A stretch of DNA of 64,000 bases from Dichetophora obliterata (GCA_963920525.1 OY986439.1:210830906-210894905), one strand, 5' to 3'. Shown: positions 1 to 12,898, counted from the stretch's first letter. Numbers and translations: made by a program. Notes: a model not told the origin generated them from the sequence alone.

Positions 1-1156
1 TTTATGGAAATCAACACCGATACTTTTTTTTGCTTAGATTTTTATTTTCTATAAAATACCACTGAACCTATCAAAAATTTTATATGCAGTAAAATTTTTG
101 CCGAAATCTAATGTGTTTTAATAAAAAAAAAATTTTTTTTTAAATAAGTAGCGAGTATGCAAAAGTGGTATGTTAAAAAAGTTAAAATATTTTCCAAAAC
201 TGAAAATTGGTATCTTCAATAATAAAGAAAATAATTCTATTATAAGCTTGAAAGTTAAAATGTTTAATAATTTTTAAAATCAGCCAATTCATTATTGAAT
301 ACACATTATGAAATTATAAGAAAAATAACATATTTGTCATATTTTTACCTTAATGCCATTATTAAAATCTGCGCTCAGTATTTATATACAATCTATAACC
401 GCATATTCGTAAAACTTTTCGCTGTTCTTTTGTGAATTTGATGAATTCAATTCTGAGAACTTCACTGCCCCAGTGAGCAGTTTTGAGATCCGCCACTGTT
501 TAATAGCGTCACTCTGTTTAATATGCACAGCTGTATTGTTGTTTTATTTGTATTTGCTACTTGTTTCAGTTGTTGTTGTTCTAACAGCAATTTCGATTTT
601 TCCAATTACTCATCAGATGAGCAGGTAGGTGAACAAATAATTGCGCACCTTTAAACACGTTTCCATTATTTTCGGCCCATTCATTAAAAGTTAAGCTATT
701 TGTTGTTACAGTAAAAAAATTCAGGCTGTGTTAAATGCCTTAAATGTTCGTATTTTATAGTTCGATTTGGCAAAAGATTTTTATATATTTTATTTTCAAT
801 GATAGATTTTTCAGTGTAATATTATTGATTGAAGAACTATATTGAAATTATTCAGTTTTCGTAAAGTTGCAAATGTTAGTTGTATTCAAATTTTTCTAAA
901 GCTCAAAATTCTAAGCATAAAATTTAGAATTATTAACTCAAAAATCTTTATTTCAAGTTGCAGATTCTAATTTCACACTTCGGCATATTAAATTTTACAT
1001 TCTTACTTACATCAAAGTTCTACATTAAGAGGCTTATGCTTGGTTTTCACTATGTCATTTTCAGTGGTCTGTTGTTGCCAATAAAATTGAAAATAACAAC
1101 ATGTTGACATTTTTGCTAACTTTGGCAATCTTGGAAAAATAAAAACAAATAAATTA
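1..1156. other. AT-rich DNA, no gene recognised
   Basis: I see no supported exon, RNA gene or paired repeat here. The stretch is A/T-rich with poly-A and poly-T runs. A slightly more mixed patch near 420-640 has no open frame of note. Confidence 0.5.
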
Positions 1157-1366
1157 TTAAATGGAGCTACGCAGCATATGTTCTAGAGTTTTGTCGAATG
1201 TTTTGCTGAAGTCAGTAGAGACATCATAATCCTTTTCCAAAGAACATAGCGTACTAAAAAAAAATTCTGTTAAGTTGGCGGTAGTCGATCTACCCTTGAG
1301 AAAGTCATGTTGATTGGGAAAGACGATAGATTTGCAATAAAAAAACATTATGTCGTATTCTTTCAA
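1157..1366 (-). pseudogene. Non-LTR retrotransposon (LINE) reverse transcriptase fragment
   Basis: The minus-strand frame reads like the palm/finger part of a LINE reverse transcriptase. It contains NQHDFLKGRSTTANL followed about 20 residues later by DVSTDFSKTFDK. These match the family pattern QHGF-x-KGRSTTTNL ... VYTDFSKAFD in jockey/CR1/I-type elements, where the D of TDFSKAFD is a catalytic metal ligand. Only about 65 codons remain. I see no continuing reverse transcriptase, endonuclease or 3' tail on either side, and the heptamer array begins directly beyond it. The clade is not decided. Some residues of the motif are altered (STDFSKTFD), so it is a dead scrap. Confidence 0.72.
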
Positions 1367-1380
1367 AAATTTATACTTAA

Positions 1381-3150
1381 TACTTAATTATTATTTCTCA
1401 TTTCTATTATATTATTTAAAATTTCTTAATTAATCTTCTTAATTTCTTAATTCCTAATTCTTAATTCTGAATTCTGAATTCTTAATTCTTAATTCTTAAT
1501 TCTTAATTCTTTATTCTTTATTCTTTATTCTTTATTCTTTATTCTTAATTCTTAATTCTTAATTCTTAATTCTTAATTCTTAATTCTTAATTCTAAATCC
1601 TTAATTCTTAATACTTAATACTTAATACTTTATTCTTAATTCTTAATGCTTAATTCTTAATTCTTAATTCTTAGTTCTCAATTCTTAGTTCTCAATTCTT
1701 AATTCTTCATTCTTAATTCTTAATTATTAATTCTTAATTCTTAACTCTTAGTTCTTAATTCTTAACTCTTAACTCTTAATTCTTAATTCTTAATTCTTAA
1801 ATCTTAATTCTTAATTCTTAATTCTTAATTCTTAATTCTTAATTTTTAATTCTTAAATCTTAATTCTTAATTCTTTATTCTTAATTCTTAATTCTTCATT
1901 CTTAATTCTTAATACTTAATTCTTAATTCTTAACTCTTAATTCTTAATACTTTATTCTTAATTCTTAATACTTAATTCTTAATTCTTTATTCTTAATTCT
2001 TAATTCTTAATTCTTAATTCTTAACTCTTAACTCTTAATTCTTAATTCTTAATTCTTAATTCTTAATTATTAATTCTTAATTCTTAACTCTTAGTTCTAA
2101 ATTCTTAATTCTTAACTCTTAACTCTTAATTCTTTACTCTTAATTCTTAATTCTTAATACTTTATTCTTAATTCTTAATACTTATTCTTAATTCTTTATT
2201 CTTAATTCTTAATTCTTAATTCTTAATTCTTAATTCTTAATTCTTAATTCTTAATTCTTAATTCTTAACTCTTAACTCTTAATTCTTAATTCTTAATTCT
2301 TAATTCTTAATTCTTAATTCTTAACTCTTAGTTCTTAATTCTTAATTCTTAATTCTTAACTCTTAACTCTTAATTCTTTACTCTTAATTCTTAATTCTTA
2401 ATTCTGAATACTTTATTCTTAATTCTTAATACTTAATTCTTAATTCTTTATTCTTAATTCTTAATTCTTAATTCTTAACTCTTAACTCTTAATTCTTAAT
2501 TCTTAATTCTTAATTCTTAATTCTTAATTCTTAATTATTAATTCTTAATTCTTAACTCTTAGTTCATAATTCTTAATTCTTAACTCTTAACTCTTAATTC
2601 TTTACTCTTAATTCTTAATTCTTAATACTTTATTCTTAATTCTTAATACTTAATTCTTTATTCTTAATTCTTAATTCTTAATTCTTAATTCTTAAATCTT
2701 AATTCTTAATTCTTAATTCTTCATTCTTAATTCTTAATACTTAATTCTTAATCCTTAATCCTTAATTCTTAATTCTTAATTCTTAATTCTTAATTCTTAA
2801 TTCTTAATTCTTAATACTTAATTCTTAATACTTAATTCTTAATTCTTAATTCTTAATTCTTAATTCTTAATTCTTTATTCTTTATTCTTAATTCTTAATT
2901 CTTAATTCTTAATTCCTAATTCTTAATTCTTAATTCATAATTCTTAATTCTTAATTCTTAATTCTTAATTCTTAACTCTTAATTCTTAATTCTTAATTCT
3001 TATTTCTTAATTCTTAACTCTTAACTCTTAACTCTTAACTCTTAACTCTTAATTCTTAACTCTTTATTCTTAATTTTTTATTCGTAGTTCTTAATACTTA
3101 ATTCTGAATTTTTAACTCTTATTTTTAATTCTTATTTTTAATTCTTAATT
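1381..3150. repeat. Heptanucleotide tandem array (AATTCTT)n, diverged
   Basis: About 1.75 kb is built almost wholly of the 7-bp unit AATTCTT. Variant units AACTCTT, AATACTT, TATTCTT, AGTTCTT and AATCCTT are scattered and partly arranged in repeated blocks, which suggests local amplification of mixed segments. The edges decay into looser AT-rich sequence (TATTTCT and ATTTTTA forms). There is no gene inside. The unit differs by one base from the AATTTTT array at 56.3-61.0 kb. Confidence 0.97.
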
Positions 3151-4140
3151 AAAAATTTTAAATTTATTTATTTGTTTATTTTATATTAAAAATTTATATG
3201 ATTGATTGATGATGATGATTGGTGTTTTCACCATAGAAGTGCGCTCTTGTGTAAAAATTTATATTGAAACTATATAAAGAAAGTTTTCATAAAATCATTT
3301 TCATTGTAGAAAATAAATTTTTTTTAAAAGAGCCATAAAGGATCCATGAAATATTGCTAGGGGATTAAAGTATTTAACAAAAATATCAAAAAAAAAATAA
3401 TTTTTATAAAATTTTAATTTAAGCCTATGAACTTAACATCTAAAACGAATACATGTATTTAAAAGCTTGCCAATTCTTTATTTAAGTTTACAACTAAATA
3501 AAGTGTAAATTTGTAAAGTGTACCCTTTATTAAATATAACTCAGACTTAAACTTAAAAAATGCCGCTACACGCGTAATTAAGTTTCTATAAAAATAATCG
3601 AAATTGTCGCAACTATCGTAAAGATAATTTTATAATCGAGCAATGTTATAAATGCTTGAGAAAATTTGCAATTATTATTTTTGTTCCGCTGCTTTCAATC
3701 AATCAATATAATTTCCTTATAAACGGCTGTCTTACAAAAATGGGTAATTACTTGAAAAAATACCAGCAATATTGCTTGATTTTATTGCTCCCCGTTAAAA
3801 TTTTCATTGAGTGTTAAAAATGAGGCGAAAGCTTTTTGAACTTCGTTAAAATTAATTAAAAATGCTAAATATCTTCTCTCTACTTTTATACAACACCACA
3901 ACACAAGCTCACTGCATGCCGCTCCAGCACTATTAGAGGTTATGCTCCATCGAATACTGCAATTTGTATTCCAACTTCGTCGAAATAAAGTAATTTTAGA
4001 ATATTTATTTGAGTTGTGTCATTAAAAATTCGATTGGTTGTAATAAACGCTGGCATGCTTGAAACGCTTTCAGCACTTCACCAAGCATTGTTGTTTAGAA
4101 ACTTTTGAGCCGGTGACGAAGCGTCATGTTTAAGTCTAGA
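3151..4140. other. AT-rich DNA upstream of the first small gene
   Basis: I see no supported gene. There is a short TGAT/GATGATGAT simple stretch near 3200-3220. The last 250 bases are less A/T-biased and could hold upstream control sequence for the gene at 4243, but no specific site can be named. Confidence 0.4.
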
Positions 4141-4151
4141 GTGAGAAGCTT

Positions 4152-4157
4152 TATATA
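4152..4157 (+). promoter_or_regulatory. TATA box of the 93-aa secreted-protein gene
   Basis: TATATA lies 91 bp before the start codon at 4243. Transcription would then start near 4180 and leave a 5' UTR of about 60 nt, a usual layout for short, strongly expressed tissue-specific fly genes. Confidence 0.6.
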
Positions 4158-4242
4158 CGAAAACTAACTACAAACAATAACAATAGCTACAAGCAAGAAA
4201 TTATAAAAAAAAACCACATTGAGGTAAAATTCAATAGTAAAT

Positions 4243-4595
4243 ATGTTTAAAATAATGTCAAGTTTTTTATTGTGGCACGTATTTGGACTGATTTTGTTGG
4301 CCAGTTTGTCAGTAAGTAAAACAAATTAAGTGCTAAATTCAAGGCCGTTTATTGACAGTGGTCAACAATAACTACTTTGCAGCGTGCTTTAGAGTTCACA
4401 GAGGAAAACTGGACGACAAATGCTTCAGCTGAAGATACAGAGGAGGCAGCTGTTGTGCCAAAAGTAACAAGAATTGATGCTAGTTTTGCTAAGGATACGC
4501 TGCATCGTCGAAATCCAGCAGGCAGAGGTAACAATTTAAAGGAACTGTGGGAAGTGGTACCGCTGAAGCAGCGACAAAAAGCGGGAATAAAGTAA
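4243..4595 (+). CDS. Small secreted protein, two exons, 93 aa (unknown family)
   Basis: Exon 1 is 4243-4311 and exon 2 is 4383-4595. The 71-nt intron begins GTAAGT and ends TTTGCAG, phase 0. Exon 1 encodes a 23-residue signal peptide (MFKIMSSFLLWHVFGLILLA, then SLS). The rest is 70 residues, acidic at first (EFTEENWTTNASAEDTEE) and basic at the end (KQRQKAGIK). It has two adjacent N-glycosylation sequons (NWT and NAS), a dibasic HRR-N site in the second half and no cysteine. A TATA box lies 91 bp upstream; AATAAA overlaps the stop and recurs at 4668. An internal GAG|GTAACA at 4527/4528 could serve as an alternative donor. I do not recognise the family. The layout is like fly seminal-fluid or other secreted peptide genes, but that role is inferred from layout alone. 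Confidence 0.72.
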
Positions 4596-4667
4596 TGAAA
4601 TGTGATGTGTTAAAATACTATGAGTGAAAACTAAAAATTATAATGAACAATAATGTCAAAATTTCGC

Positions 4668-4673
4668 AATAAA
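4668..4673 (+). terminator. Poly(A) signal AATAAA
   Basis: It lies 73 nt after the stop codon of the 93-aa gene. A second AATAAA at 4586-4591 overlaps the last codons. Confidence 0.55.
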
Positions 4674-4699
4674 TCAAAGTTATGTTGTTTAAAAATAAG

Positions 4700-5620
4700 T
4701 TGTGAGACTACAATTTGGAATTTTTGCTGCATCCAAATTATAAAAATGCTGCAAGAGTGCGAACATTTGTGAGGGAAATTTCCAAGCTGTTGTTGAGGTT
4801 CAAATTTTTTTAACATTGGTACGCAAGGAATGACTAAATAGGACCATTTTCGACCCCGTAAACATATTCACAATATCATAAGCTAAAATTACTAATCTTA
4901 AAATGTATCTGTCGTCTTGCTGTTAAGTATTTAAAAACTTCCCTAAAATATACCTTCAAGGGAAATTTTTTGTTTGGCTATATTATAAATGCTTTTTATT
5001 AATAATAAAAAAGTTTGAATCAAAACTAAAGAATCTTCATTAATTTCAACTGTAGGATATTATATAATATATGACCTGTAGGAAATTCGCCTAGTTTTTT
5101 ATTGTAAGCTATAGAAGTTCTATATTTTTTACATAAATGTATGCCTGTAAGCTTTTTAATCAATATAACGTTATATTTAGTTTAATTTAATGTTTATAAA
5201 AATATGAACATTGTAATGAGAGTACAAGCTTTTAATATTTCTGGAAAATTTGTGTAATTATTATAATTTTAAATGCCTGCCTATTTACAAAAAATAACAT
5301 TAAATGATTTCTAAATAGTTAATTAAAATAAATAGTTTTAAAAATATTTAAAAGAAACAATTTTAAATTTGAGTAGAAATTCCAGGGGATCTATTTGAAT
5401 ATAAATAATTTTTTTTTCGTTAAAATTGGTGTTTTCCAAAATTTTCCAAATGTATTCTTTAAGAGAGGCTTTGCTTTTATTTTACTCAGCTGATTGTTTT
5501 TTAAAATTTTGTGTTTTTATTATTCATATAAAACAAAATATAAAAAAAATTAACTGGCCATTTCAGCCCTTGGAAAGACTTTGACGTAGCTTCTATTGAT
5601 CAAATGTGTTGTGCGTGTTA
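4700..5620. other. AT-rich DNA, no gene recognised
   Basis: There is no supported gene. A first example of the GGGAAATTTT motif sits near 4967-4977. The rest is featureless A/T-rich sequence. Confidence 0.4.
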
Positions 5621-5639
5621 TTAAATGTTTGAACACAAA

Positions 5640-5725
5640 TGATCGAGAGCTGGGATTTAAGCTGGAATTCTTTAGCTTGCGGGGCCGCGCACATTACCAT
5701 TAAGCTACGACCGCCACTATTATTA
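5640..5725 (-). repeat. tRNA-like (Pol III A/B box) remnant, possible SINE head
   Basis: On the minus strand GTAGCTTAATGGTAATGTGC resembles an A box. About 35 bp on, AGCTTAAATCCCAGC resembles a B box (GGTTCAAATCC type). The cloverleaf does not close and no anticodon stem can be drawn, so this is a remnant or SINE head and not a working tRNA gene. Confidence 0.35.
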
Positions 5726-5829
5726 TTCATGTAACTTCCCCAAAATATACACACTATAATATATCTCATCTCGCCGTTAAAGCAGTGGTTATAAAAAAAT
5801 GCAGATGCTGCCACAGAGGTAATTTAACT

Positions 5830-8370
5830 TAGGAAAAAATTAAATTGAAACTAATTTTGTCCTGAATTGGCTTTAAATTGCAAAATTATTACCTATTAGT
5901 TTCTTCACGATTTGTGCGTTAATTTTTTGTTATAAATAAATAACTATTATTAGTTCAGTAATTTTTATTTCGAGCAACAGTATTTCAATTCCAGCCGGAT
6001 ATAGTTGTTTTTTTTTAAATCTACTGCTGTAAAAATACACAGAATCATTCCATTTTTAGTTTATTTAATCAAAACAAACGTTCTAAAAAATTTCCCAAAA
6101 ATTTCCCTTAAAGGGAAATTTTGGTATTTTGCACTGTGAGTGTTAATTTTCAAATAAAACTTACATTAGAACATTTCTTGTCTTACTTTCATTGCGTACA
6201 TCACCTCTTTTGTTGGTATTAGCCCCTTACGACCCAAAACTTAAGCTAAAAACTTTTACATTTTTTACACTAGCAAGTATAACATTACTTGAAAATTTGT
6301 TTAATGCATACTATTACAACAACAACAACCATATTTAAGCAATAAGTATAAAAAATAACCCTTTTTAGAGCATGTAAAAAATATTCAAAAAAAAAAGAAA
6401 AAGTTTTTCACAACTCTCATGCCACAACTTTGCTTGTCCTTGTTTAAGTTTGCTAAGACGATCGAAGGAGGCTGGCAAAAACGAGTTTTTTTCATATTCC
6501 TTTTAAAACAAAATGCAAGTAATAAGTTTTTAAAATTTGTAAAAAAAAAATAACAACAAAAAAGTGAGCCTAAAGAAAAAAAAAGTCCCACAACTTAACC
6601 ACAAAATGGACTAGTAGCAGATAAAGAAGCATATTTGCTGTGATATCCAAACCGAATGAACATTCATCTTCAGCCAGAAAGTTGCCCACAGCCAAAAAAT
6701 GCCCAGCTAAGGCGAATTTCGTGTTGCGCTCAAGTGTTTTGCCAATGTTGCTTCTTAGCTGCGGGGGGCGCATTGTGTGTGTGTGTGTGTGTGAGTGGGT
6801 ATGTTTACCGCTCTCTACAACACACTTAACAATCTCCCAGAATTCAAAATCTTTGGTCAGTTTACTTGGCCATGGAAGGGGCAACAAAAAGCAGAGTTTT
6901 AGCATTTTTCTAGTGTTGTTGCTGAACAATGTGGATGCGTTTTTTTTAATATTTTTTCTTAGCATCGTGTTAGTGTTGGAAAAAAAGTTGTTAAAAGTTG
7001 TGCAGTTTCTTGAGAATCATCCCACTTTTGTGCTATATTGGTTGGTGAAGTTTAAGCCTTTGCTTGGGTCAATTGCAAAGGTTTATAAAACTGGTTGGTT
7101 GATGTGTTGTTGTTTTTGGGACATAGCAACATCGCCAACGCATGCTTGGACAGACAATTGCTGCAGTTGTTGCCGCAAGTTTTGGTAGGAATTTCTTTCA
7201 TGACTGCTACGTCTTCGTCACCTCGTCTTATTTACATTTTCTGTACTTTATAATTGTTTTTGTTGTTTTGCATAGCTTGCATTCAGGTGTGCTTAGCGGT
7301 GTTCTAATTACACTAACAAACTTAATTTGAGTACTTTTAAGTTGAAAAACATTTTTTTGGCATTGCATACTTTGTGGCTTCTCCTGCCACGCTTCTGCAA
7401 CTTCTTGTTTTGTCGTTTAAAAGCTGCTGCTACTACAGCTTCACGTCCAGCACATCTCAAGAATAATGCGTGGTAAGATTTTCGTATGTTCTTGGTTTTG
7501 CATGGTTAGTTTAGAAATAATTGCTTTGGTTGGCTAAGAAATGGTAAAATAAATATCATTGTGCGCCTAAAAGTAGGCACATGCATAAGTCTAAGACTTT
7601 GAGAAAAGATTAATGCTTTTCTAAAGTGGAAGTAAATTTTTATTTATAACGAAACTTTAATGTTTATATATATTTGGAAATTAAGCAATTCCTTGCTTTA
7701 AGAGTTAACTTAATCTGATTAAAATGACTTGAAACACTTTGGAAATTTGGTATTTTCATAAAATATTCGCTTTTAAAAAATTGCCCAAAAATATCCCGCT
7801 TTGGGAAATTTTTAATTTTTCTCTTTTAATGTACATTTTCATTAATTTTAAAGGTTTTTTATGAAAAATTAAAAAATATCTTCAATAGTGCTTAAGGAAA
7901 TTATATATAAAAAATAAATTTACTTTTTTCTTAATCTGAACTCATTATTCTTCTTCTCAAGGGTATTGCATTGTATTAAAATCTCTTACAAAAAAAGTAT
8001 GTTCTTATAGAAGAACGAAATATTGTTCACTTAATTTTGTTCAATTTAAAAAAAGTCTTTATATTGAGGATTCATATGTACATAGGATTCAAGGAAATGT
8101 ACATATTACTTGATCTCAAGCCGAATTAATATTTCTTTATACATCTCTTTAAGGGAAATATGTAGTTTGATTTTGTACATATTTAACATATTCTTTTGCA
8201 TTACATGTCTTTATTTGATATTCGATATAACTAGGATTGTTAATATGTACTTTATCTTGAGGACATTATATTTACCTTTGTTGATTAAATAAATTATACT
8301 TTTATTATAAAAATAATAAAAAAATAATATAGAAACAAAAATTTATACTTTTTTAATTTATGTTAGTGAA
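5830..8370. other. Non-coding DNA with short simple repeats
   Basis: It holds a hairpin motif TTCCCAAAAATTTCCC...GGGAAATTTT at 6091-6125 and a (TG)n tract at 6774-6793. From 6600 to 7450 a less A/T-rich segment has open frames on both strands with no recognisable domain. Another CCC/GGG motif lies near 7780-7812. I call no gene here. Confidence 0.4.
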
Positions 8371-8377
8371 AATATGC

Positions 8378-9101
8378 ATATGGACATTTCCACAGAAAAG
8401 TCTAACTTAGCCCAAAAATTAAAACTTTTTAAAAATTTATTATTTTATGATAATATCAACGGGAAACATTTTAATTTTATTAATTTTAGCAATTTAAGCA
8501 TAAATTAATTTACCATGATGATCAAATCGTCTGCACTGTTTCACAAAAGTATTTTTTGTTCGTAAATGTTTAGTAAGTGTTTCGTAAACTTTTCTGTTTA
8601 AGTACAAATAGAAGGTATTTGCTAATGATACTGAAAAATGGTTTAGGCAATTAAAGAAAAATTTATTATTTTTCGAATTGAACTACAATGAAAATGAAGA
8701 CAACGTAACACCAGTATTGTCACCCCAGATCAAAAAGCCTAGTAAAAAAAAAACAAGAGAAGATTCTTAAATTTGATCACTTGGAAAATAAACTATTGTT
8801 ATTTTAAATCCTTCTAAAAAAAGTCTTGGCCAATTCGGAGATTTGTAATGTTATGCAAATTTTGTAATGTATATCAAAAATCACTTCTGTTTTTGTAACA
8901 TAGCTCCAGCACATATTTTTGTTTATATTTTAAAATTCTTAGGATCGATTGTTTTCGTTGTTTTTACTGAATATAGTGCTACTTAATTACTACGCAAATA
9001 TTAAAAACAATTTTAAAAATTAGGCTTTCTCATAATTTTTTTTTAATATTTTTTTCGTACAAATCGTACAAACGTAACGCCAGTTAGAAAATGCCCATTT
9101 A
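8378..9101. mobile_element. Non-autonomous element, ATATGGGCATTTCC-end family, copy 1
   Basis: The left 280 bp (8378-8660) matches 55239-55530 closely over long runs, including the segment around CATGATGATCA and CGTCTGCACTGTTTCACAAA. The left end is ATATGGACATTTCCACAG and the right end reads inward as AAATGGGCATTTTC, so the ends form short inverted repeats. The variant motif CGTAACRCCAGT occurs near both 8704 and 9073, where copy 2 has TGTCCCGTGCGA. No transposase frame is present. The superfamily is unknown. Confidence 0.6.
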
Positions 9102-11040
9102 TTTGGGATTTTTGTTACAAAAATTTATCAATTCGTGCAGAAAATTTTACTGTGTATTGCAGTATTTGTAAAATATAATTTTAATTGGTATCATCTTGTC
9201 TCAATAATATTTCCCAAAAATTGTCCTTTGAGTGAAGTTTTTTATTTTAAACTCTTTTAAAAAATTCCCACATAAACATGAAATCTATATTTTATTACAT
9301 AAAACAATAGAAAGCGTTAGTGAAAAATAACTTTAGTGGTAAATTTGGTAAACAAATAATTATTCTATTCTTTGATTTTTTAAAAAATGTTTAAATAAAA
9401 CTATTGACTTTTTGATCTTTAAACTTTACAAGTAATTAACGCTGATTGAAAGTTTTAATGTACAGATCTTTTGGCGCTGCAATGTCTTTTTAACGGTTTG
9501 TAAACCTTTTACAATTTTGCAAGCTTTGCTCACTGACTGTAAAGGAATTTTTCCCTGTCTCTTTTATGCACTCGTTAAGTGAAAATATTTGTCACAAAAA
9601 CTTTATTTACTTACTCTTACGAGTTTTTTATTTGTCTGCGTAGGTAATTGAATGTTCATATAAACCTAGTCCCTACACACTCACACAATGAGCGCAAAAA
9701 AAGTAACGTAAATAAAATTGCGATATAAAAAAAAAGCACGCCCAACCAGTGAGAATGGAAAATAAACATTGCAACAAATAATTTATTTTAATGCTAATGC
9801 AACAGCTTCTACAACAACACTGATAATAAAATGTCATTGACAGTTCGACGTAACGAAACGTAACGCAACGCTTTGTACGCAAGTTGTCAAATGTCATGAG
9901 TTGCGGCAGTGAGTGTAAATGCCAAAATGTCGTAAAACAAGTCGGTCTATTTTTACAACTTCTCTGGGCTAAATAGTGCTTTGCTAGAGCAACTGTTTTC
10001 GCATTATAGGTTATTATATTATTTACTGTTATTTTTATAACAAATACATGGCCCACTAAAAAGGCAAAGTGATGCAGCATTGGAACCTTCTGTACTCCCG
10101 TCCATTATTTTTTAAGGCTTTGAGTAAGTTAAGCTCGGTTAGAGAAAAAAGACGGAATCTGTCAACTTATCAACTACAAAAACAAAAACACTGACGCTTT
10201 GAATTGAAAATTTTTCAAAGCACACTTCATATCATTTGCAATATGGACGCATTTCCGTTTAGCCATTGTGGTTACCTTTTTCAAGCTTCATATCCTAGGG
10301 TGACCTTTTCTCATCTAAGCAGCACGTATTGTGCGCTCTTTCTTTAGTCGCCGTTAATTAGCATGTCCTTTTCATACATTACTTTTTTACAAACACACAC
10401 ACGCTATCACACACACACACACTTCAGTACTATACCAAATATTATGCAGAAAAAAACACCAAAATGTCATCAGAATTCATAATGATGCAAAAGCGCTGGA
10501 GAGAAGACAGTCGTCAGTTAGAAGCAGCCAACCGGTGTAAACTTATTTTTAGCTGGCAATGACAATGATGCCAACTTGTGTTGCTCTGTCTGCATTATGT
10601 GGGCGCAAGTTCTCAAGGCTGCTTATGATGTAGTATCTAGCGTTGTTTGACTATTTTTATGTTTTTTTTTTCTACTAATTCTTCTGATGTGACACAAAAG
10701 CCATTTTTGATTGTTGTAAATACAAATATTATAATTAAAATTCATAATAGCCGAAATAGTTGTTGTGGAAATGGGTTTTTTGTTTTATTATTTCTCACTA
10801 ATTTTTCATATAAAAGCCTTAACACTTAGGGGCACATTGTTTTGGTTATGTCATGTTTTATGTAATTTCAAACAAAGCTCTAATGTAATATACGTGCTAC
10901 CGTAGTTTTGATGGTGCAAGTTTTGAATGGGAGGAGTAAACTTATGTTGTTGACAATTCTTTTGGGATTAGCCCCAATTGAAGTGTTCTCATGCTAAAAT
11001 ACATATGCCCCTTTGACTGTGCTTACAAAAGAAAACTAAA
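9102..11040. other. Non-coding DNA, no gene recognised
   Basis: A CCC motif without its full hairpin lies near 9210. A 135-codon minus-strand frame at 9673-10080 shows no domain and no gene-like structure. Short (CA)n tracts lie at 10393-10425. The 10.1-10.6 kb part is less A/T-rich but holds no exon I can support. Confidence 0.4.
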
Positions 11041-12570
11041 AAAAAAATGTCTAATAGTTTGTTTTTGTGAATAAATGTGTTTAGAAAATTTCTCAAAAAT
11101 ATCCTAAATAGGGAACTTTTTTATTTAATTGCCCACTTATTTTTTTCAATTAGAACATTTTGTTTGCTTTAAATTAGTTCCTTAGCTGTCAGAAAATTTT
11201 CAAAAGCCCTTAGTCTTATTACATATAAATTCAAGTCGAAAAAACAACGAAAATTGCTTAAAAATTAAAATTTTTAGATATTATAACTTTTTGTGTTTGC
11301 AAATAACGAGTGAAAATTTTCCCAAAAAAGGGAAATTTTAACTATACGAGATATAAGAATTTTTTGTGTTTGAAAATAACGAGTGTTGAGTAAATTTCCC
11401 AAAAATATTCCATAAAAGGGAAATTTTAATTTAGCTAAATTTTTGAAATTTTTGTGTGTGCGAATAACATAACTTAAAAAATTTCTAAAAATATCCCAAA
11501 TAAGGAAATATTTTATTTATTTGTGTACTTATTTTTTTCGGCTAGAACAATTTTTTTGCTTAAAATTAGATCTTTAGCTGTCAGAAAATTTTCAAAAGCC
11601 CTTAGTTTTATTGCATATTAATTCAAGTCGAAAAAACAACCAAAATTGATTAAATCTGAAAATTTTCCCAAAAAAGGGAAATTTTAGTTATGCTAGATAT
11701 TTGACTTTTTTGTGTTTGCAAATAACGAGTGTTAAGTAAATTTTCCAAAAATATCCCATAAAAGGGAAATTTTAAATTTGCTAGATTTTTGAAGTTTTTG
11801 TGTGTGCGAATAACAAACGTTTAGAAAATTTCTCAAAAATATCCCAAATAGGGAAATTTTTTATTTAGCTGTGCACTTATTTTGTCGACAAGAACAATTT
11901 GTTTGCTTAAAATAAGTTCTTTAGCTATCAGAAAATTTTCAAAAGGCCTTATTTTTATTACATATTAACTCAAGTCGAAAAACAACCAAAATTGCTTAAA
12001 AATAAAAATTTTCCCAAAAAAGGGAAATTTTAGTTATGCTAGATATTAGAATGTTTTGTGTTTACAAATAACGAGTGTTAAGTAAATTTTCCAAAAATAT
12101 CCCATAAAAGGGAAATTTTAATTTTGCTGGATTTTTGAAGTTTTTGTGTGTGCAAATAACATACGTTTAGAAAATTTCTCAAAAATATCCCAAATAGGGA
12201 AATTTTTTGTGTAATTGTGCACTTATTTTTTTCGATTAGAACAATTTGTTTGTTTAAAATTAGTTCCTTAGCTGTCAGTAAATTTTCAAAAGCCCTGATT
12301 ACATATTAACTCAAGTCGAAAAATAACCCAAATTGCTTAAAAAATAAAATTTTGCTGAATTTTTTTTTTAATATCCCAAAAACTTAAAATTTTAATTATG
12401 TTAGATATTAGAATTTTTTGTGCTTGTAAATAATAAGTGTTTAGTAAATTTTCCAAAAATATCCCATAAAAGGGAAATTTTAATATTACTGCATTTTTGA
12501 ATTTTTTGTGTTTGCGAATAACATGCGTTTAGTAAACTTCCCAAAAATATCCTAAATAGGGAAATTTTTT
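11040..12570. repeat. Tandem array of about 345-390 bp units with internal CCC/GGG hairpins
   Basis: The phrase TTTAGAAAATTTCTCAAAAA begins units near 11081, 11472, 11818 and 12163, so the spacing is about 390, 346 and 345 bp. A partial copy follows near 12525. Each unit carries the conserved block GCTGTCAGAAAATTTTCAAA, the block TTCAAGTCGAAAAAACAAC, and two or three inverted motifs of the form TTCCCAAAAA..GGGAAATTTT separated by TTTTTGTGTTTGCAAATAAC. There is no coding capacity. It lies just downstream of the region holding the transporter's 3' end. Confidence 0.85.
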
Positions 12571-12711
12571 ATTTTATCTTTTATATAATTTTTTATATAA
12601 TTTTATATAATTTTTATGCTTCAAATTAGCTTCTTAGCTGTAAGAAAATTTTCAAAAGCTCATTTTACAAATTTACAAATTTTTATTTTATGATACCATA
12701 ACAGCCCAATT

Positions 12712-12898
12712 TTGAATGATTTTTACCGGGGAATTGGAAAAGGGAGCTTTCATTTAAGATAAGGATATAATTTTTTTTTTGTTTACACTTATGAATATTG
12801 ACGGTTGATGAACAAATTAGCATTAAAAATTTCCAAAATGTTCCCCGGGAAAACTCCCTTTTCCGATTCCCCGGGAAAAATCATTCAGAATTGGGCTG
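12712..12898. mobile_element. Short hairpin MITE with CAGCCCAATT ends
   Basis: Terminal inverted repeats of about 45 bp begin CAGCCCAATTTTGAATGATT on the left and CAGCCCAATTCTGAATGATT on the right (reverse strand). They include CCGGGGAATYGGAAAAGGGAG. The element is 187 bp and non-coding. No clear target-site duplication is seen, so the superfamily is open. Confidence 0.75.

Noticed and set aside
1381..3150. Telomere-like repeat
   Set aside because: AATTCTT does not resemble TTAGG-type repeats, and most flies lack such telomeres; the array is interstitial.
6640..7188. 182-codon forward frame
   Set aside because: It crosses a (TG)n microsatellite and poly-T tracts, has no domain or splice structure, and an opposite-strand frame covers the same bases.
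9673..10080. 135-codon minus-strand frame
   Set aside because: Composition is that of random A/T-rich DNA (F, Y, C, I-rich), with no signal, domain or promoter.
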